In this document: one piece after another, positions 60,397 through 64,000 of the stretch | How positions within the stretch are numbered: position 1 is the stretch's first letter | Layout of the letters: the number at the start of each line of letters is the position of its first letter | DNA from: JBGRQA01 sp041725895 | GTDB taxonomy: Bacteria > Bacteroidota > Bacteroidia > Bacteroidales > Marinifilaceae | Direction: 5' to 3' | Length of the DNA stretch: 64,000 bases | Assembly: GCA_041725895.1 (NCBI GenBank) | Contig: JBGRQA010000008.1 | Location: 124,001-188,000 of the forward strand | Made by a program: the position numbers and the translations under genes | Notes under the pieces: model-generated | Told to the model about the DNA's origin: nothing | What the model saw: the letters and a program-made list of their open reading frames with translations, nothing else | The model's database searches: none

Positions 60397-63027
60397 CTAC
60401 ATCTCCAACTCGGCCTGAACATTCTCCTCACTGTTTTCTGTGGTCAAAGAATTCTCAGTTTCCTCCCCTTCTGTAGTGGAGCTATCTTTTGGCTCCTCCT
60501 CCGTTTCCAAAGGTTCAATCTCTTTTACCTCTGCTATTTCGTAAATAGAAAGACGTTTTCCACGTGCCTTAAAGGACTTTTCTCCAATAAACTCCGAGGC
60601 AACAACCACCTCTACAGGACGATCGCTGTACTTTCCTCCGAAAATGATTTCGAAACGAGCCCCGGGAGCATCAGACAAGCAAACAAGGTAGTTGTTCGAA
60701 TTCTCACCAATAAAGCTTTGTGGCTTTCCGTTGCCCTCCAATTTAAAGCGCTTCAGGTAAAGATAGTCCTGGTCGGCATCATAAAATACCGCAGACCAAA
60801 CCTTATTTGCATCGTACTTCTCAATTCTTGCGATATCGTCACCATAGTGATTGCTAAGGTCAAAATTGGTGAAGTAGAAGTTGGAATCCTTTGTCAATAC
60901 AACAATCCGGTCATCCCCATGGAATTCGCCAAGGAAATCGCCTCGCTTGTCGGTATTCAAACGAAGCACATCCTTATCGAACCAGATTTTCCGACCTCCA
61001 AGGGTAGAAACACCGGAGGTTTTAAGGGTAATCTTGTGCACATCGTTCTTTGAAAGAACATTTCCCATTGAGGCCCGGCCTTTGATGGCCAAATCGGCAA
61101 AATCGTACTCGAAACTCAACTTCTTCAATCGCGGTCTGGGTTTCAGAACCACCCGGATTACCTCTGCTTCCCCGTTGGGGTTGGCGCTAAAGTAAAGAAT
61201 ACGGGAACCGGGAGTCTCCCTGGTAACATAGTACTCCTTGTCGCGGGTAACACCACTAACAAAGAAACGCTTCATGTACGAAGTTCCGGCTTTGCCGTCG
61301 CGATACACCAGGTTGTAGATGGTACGCTTGTCGTTCTTGCGGAAAATGGCAATGTGAAGCAAATTCTTCCCTACAAAAAGTTTATCGGCCACTTTGGTCA
61401 CAAAGTAGGAACCATCCTTTCTGAAGATGATAACATCATCAATATCGGAACATTCGAACAGATATTCATCCTTCTTCAATCCGGTACCGATAAAGCCCTC
61501 CTCACGGTTTACGTACAATTTCTGGTTGGCCACAACCACTTTGGTGGCCACAATATTTTCAAAACTTCTGATCTCGGTTTTCCGATCGCGACCTACCCCA
61601 TATTTCTTTTGAATGGTTTCGTAGTAGGCAATGGTAAACGGAATAATATTGATAATATTCACCTTGATTTCCTCAATCTCCTCCTCAATGGAGCGGATGT
61701 AATTCTTGGCTTTATCAATATCAAACTTGGAAATCCGCTTGATCTTAATTTCAGTCAAACGGGTAATGTCATCGCGAGTCACCTCCCGCATCAGGTGTTG
61801 GGTGTGTGGTTTCAACCCCTCATCAATGGTTTCGATGATGGCTTCCCAGGTTTCACACTCCTCAATATCGTTGTAAATTCGGTTCTCAATAAAAATACGC
61901 TCCAGCGATGCATAGTGCCAGGCATCCTCCAGTTCCCGCTTGCGAATCTCCAGCTCCAGTTTGAGCAAATCCACCGTATTGTCGGCCGATCGTTTCAGCA
62001 TATCCGACACGCCCATAAAAACAGGCTTGTCGTTCTCGATAATACAGGCATTGGGCGAAATGGAAGTTTCACAATCGGTGAAAGCGTAGAGAGCATCAAT
62101 GGTTTTGTCCGATGAAATACCATTGGCCAGATGGATCAAAATCTCTACATTCTCGGCTGTATTGTCGTCAATCTTCTTGATCTTGATCTTTCCCTTGTCG
62201 TTGGCCTTAATAATGGATTCAATCAGGCTGGTTGTGGTTTTCCCATAGGGTACCTCAACAATCCGAAGGGTTTTATTGTCCACCTTCTCGATACGGGCAC
62301 GTACCTTAACAGCACCGCCTCGCAAACCGTCGTTGTAGCGACTCACCTCAATCATTCCGCCGGTTGGGAAATCGGGATACAGCTCAAACTCCTCGTTTTT
62401 CAGGTAGGCAATACAGGCATCCACCAACTCATTAAAGTTATGCGGAAGTATTTTAGAGGCCAAACCTACGGCAATCCCTTCCACTCCCTGGGCCAAAAGC
62501 AAGGGAAACTTCACCGGAAGGGTAATGGGCTCCTTGTTTCTACCATCGTAAGACAGTTTCCAGTTGGTGGTTTTGGGATTAAAAAGTACTTCAAGGGCAA
62601 ATTTAGACAAGCGGGCCTCAATGTAACGAGGTGCAGCCGATCCGTCACCGGTAAGTATGTTTCCCCAGTTTCCCTGCGTATCGACCAGCAGATCTTTTTG
62701 CCCCAGTTGTACCAATGCATCCCCGATGGAAGCATCCCCGTGGGGGTGGTACTGCATGGTGTGCCCGATAATGTTGGCCACCTTATTGTAGCGTCCGTCG
62801 TCCAGCTGCTTCATGGCATGCATAATACGACGTTGTACAGGTTTCAGTCCATCATTTACATAGGGTACGGCACGTTCCAGAATTACGTACGAAGCGTAAT
62901 CCAGGAACCAGTTCTGATACATTCCGGAGAGATAAGTTACATTGCGCATGGCCTCAGAATTCGCACCATTCACATCCAACTCCTCTCCTTCCTGGTAATC
63001 CATATCTTGTGTTTCGTCGATACTCAT
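60397..63027 (-). CDS. parC: DNA topoisomerase IV subunit A
   Basis: An 876-residue type IIA topoisomerase A subunit. The active-site Tyr lies in GDGSAAPRYIEARLS, and GHTMQYHPHGDASIGDAL is the QRDR region. The C terminus has beta-propeller repeats and an acidic, Thr/Ser/Glu-rich tail. Pairing with ParE in the next gene supports topoisomerase IV over gyrase. The start is the ATG at 63027, with a TTG at 63033 possible. Confidence 0.92.
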   Translation of the reverse strand: MSIDETQDMDYQEGEELDVNGANSEAMRNVTYLSGMYQNWFLDYASYVILERAVPYVNDGLKPVQRRIMHAMKQLDDGRYNKVANIIGHTMQYHPHGDASIGDALVQLGQKDLLVDTQGNWGNILTGDGSAAPRYIEARLSKFALEVLFNPKTTNWKLSYDGRNKEPITLPVKFPLLLAQGVEGIAVGLASKILPHNFNELVDACIAYLKNEEFELYPDFPTGGMIEVSRYNDGLRGGAVKVRARIEKVDNKTLRIVEVPYGKTTTSLIESIIKANDKGKIKIKKIDDNTAENVEILIHLANGISSDKTIDALYAFTDCETSISPNACIIENDKPVFMGVSDMLKRSADNTVDLLKLELEIRKRELEDAWHYASLERIFIENRIYNDIEECETWEAIIETIDEGLKPHTQHLMREVTRDDITRLTEIKIKRISKFDIDKAKNYIRSIEEEIEEIKVNIINIIPFTIAYYETIQKKYGVGRDRKTEIRSFENIVATKVVVANQKLYVNREEGFIGTGLKKDEYLFECSDIDDVIIFRKDGSYFVTKVADKLFVGKNLLHIAIFRKNDKRTIYNLVYRDGKAGTSYMKRFFVSGVTRDKEYYVTRETPGSRILYFSANPNGEAEVIRVVLKPRPRLKKLSFEYDFADLAIKGRASMGNVLSKNDVHKITLKTSGVSTLGGRKIWFDKDVLRLNTDKRGDFLGEFHGDDRIVVLTKDSNFYFTNFDLSNHYGDDIARIEKYDANKVWSAVFYDADQDYLYLKRFKLEGNGKPQSFIGENSNNYLVCLSDAPGARFEIIFGGKYSDRPVEVVVASEFIGEKSFKARGKRLSIYEIAEVKEIEPLETEEEPKDSSTTEGEETENSLTTENSEENVQAELEM

Positions 63028-63090
63028 ATTCAACTAAAGGGTTTATTCTGGTTCTTGTTCTATTTTCAGCTTGCAGACACTTGGGCTGGC

Positions 63091-64000
63091 TTAAATCTCA
63101 TCCTTCTCCACGTAGAGGTTGTCGATGATAAATTCCTGCCGGTTAGGGGTATTCTTGCCCATATAAAATTCCAACATGCCTGATACGGATTCTTCCTTCT
63201 TCATCACCACGGGATCCAAACGGATATCCTTGCCGATAAAATGCTTGAACTCATCCGGTGAAATCTCACCCAATCCCTTAAATCGGGTAATTTCGGGATT
63301 TTTGCCCAGGGCTTTGATGGCCTTCTCCCGCTCCTCGTCAGAATAGCAGTAAAAGGTTTTCTTCTTGTTACGTACCCTGAAAAGTGGGGTTTGCAGGATG
63401 TACACATGACCGCTCCGCACCAAATCGGGGAAGAACTGCAGGAAGAAGGTAATCAGCAGCAAACGAATATGCATCCCGTCCACATCGGCATCGGTAGCAA
63501 TAATCACGTTGTTGTAGCGAAGATGATCCAAACCATCCTCGATGTTAAGCGCTGCCTGCAACAGGTTGAACTCCTCGTTCTCGTAAACCACTTTCTTGGT
63601 CAATCCATAGGAATTCAGAGGCTTTCCCTTCAAACTAAACACTGCCTGGGTATTCACATCGCGCGACTTGGTAATGGAACCACTCGCCGAATCTCCCTCG
63701 GTAATAAAAATACTGGTATCCGATTTTCGCTCATTCTTGGAGTTAAAGTGAATACGGCAATCCCTCAGCTTCCGGTTGTGAAGACTGGCCTTTTTGGCTC
63801 GCTCACGGGCAATCTTCTTAATACCCGAAATGGCCTTCCGCTCCTTCTCCGATTCCAAAATCTTTTTGTGCAGGATGTCCGCTACCTCCGGATTCTTGTG
63901 CAGGAAATTATCCAGCTTGGAGGTAATAAAATCCATAATAAAGTTACGAACCGATGGACCATTGGGGCCCATATCCTTGGAGCCCAATTTGGTTTTGGTT
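63091..64000 (-). CDS. parE: DNA topoisomerase IV subunit B, C-terminal part
   Basis: Partial: the 5' part lies beyond the window end; the frame is open to base 63999. The visible 303 residues hold the TOPRIM domain with FITEGDSASGS and the DADVDGMHIR acidic triad that binds Mg, and KGLGEISPDEFKHF near the end. It forms the ATP-driven partner of ParC, decatenating daughter chromosomes. parC starts 63 bases downstream. Confidence 0.93.
   Translation of the reverse strand, partial: TKTKLGSKDMGPNGPSVRNFIMDFITSKLDNFLHKNPEVADILHKKILESEKERKAISGIKKIARERAKKASLHNRKLRDCRIHFNSKNERKSDTSIFITEGDSASGSITKSRDVNTQAVFSLKGKPLNSYGLTKKVVYENEEFNLLQAALNIEDGLDHLRYNNVIIATDADVDGMHIRLLLITFFLQFFPDLVRSGHVYILQTPLFRVRNKKKTFYCYSDEEREKAIKALGKNPEITRFKGLGEISPDEFKHFIGKDIRLDPVVMKKEESVSGMLEFYMGKNTPNRQEFIIDNLYVEKDEI

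Noticed and set aside
62131..63183. 350-codon plus-strand ORF opposite parC and parE
   Set aside because: Antisense to strongly conserved topoisomerase genes; long open frame is a by-product of their codon use.

Overview
The window is a Bacteroidota chromosome segment, most likely a marine, gliding-type Bacteroidia such as a Marinilabiliales relative; the exact genus cannot be read from the sequence. Pointers are the ccoN-ccoO fusion, alternative complex III, gldA/gldF/gldG, PorQ, the alternative GlmU-like enzyme, a DUF5683 protein next to parAB, and promoters of the TTTG / TAnnTTTG type with few Shine-Dalgarno sites. Coding density is high and base composition looks even, so most of it reads as core genome.

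Bases 1-13056 form an aerobic respiration block: the end of CcoI, then ccoS-ccoNO-ccoQ-ccoP-ccoG-ccoH-TauE-like (cbb3 oxidase and its assembly factors), a lipoprotein cytochrome c, a Sco copper chaperone and a caa3-type oxidase (ctaD, ctaE, ctaF, ctaC) with heme O synthase ctaB. Bases 21526-30236 (minus strand) hold all six subunits of alternative complex III, the quinol oxidase that would feed electrons to these oxidases. Here the last genes run D-F-E, a REP/RAYT remnant sits between actA and actB, and an 88-bp tandem repeat lies before actD.

Between these blocks (13 to 21 kb) are an HMA lipoprotein, a YciA-like thioesterase, pyrD, citrate synthase, a short RtcB homologue, a YefM-YoeB toxin-antitoxin pair, a candidate small RNA, a THEP1-type NTPase and a minisatellite. 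From 30 to 41 kb come cysH, an SDR protein without the usual catalytic Tyr, an AI-2E family permease, lon, a GlmU-like enzyme, L31 type B, an acyltransferase, a BI-1 family protein and an AlkD-like protein, mostly separated by clear hairpin terminators. Two identical tRNA-His genes follow. From 41 to 55 kb lie an EamA transporter, a YkgJ-like protein, porQ-cmk, an in-frame ispH-pfkA fusion, priA, a heptose kinase, parA-parB, DUF5683 and an MltD-like transglycosylase. The last part (minus strand) has gldG/F/A, aroK and topoisomerase IV parC and parE (parE runs off the end), plus one plus-strand HAD phosphatase.

I did not find an obvious new defence or biosynthetic system. The most unusual items are the ispH-pfkA fusion, two non-coding 22/23-bp minisatellites, the 88-bp repeat with repeated start codons before actD, the RAYT remnant inside the act operon, a candidate small RNA at 19.4 kb and a long hairpin at 55.4 kb.
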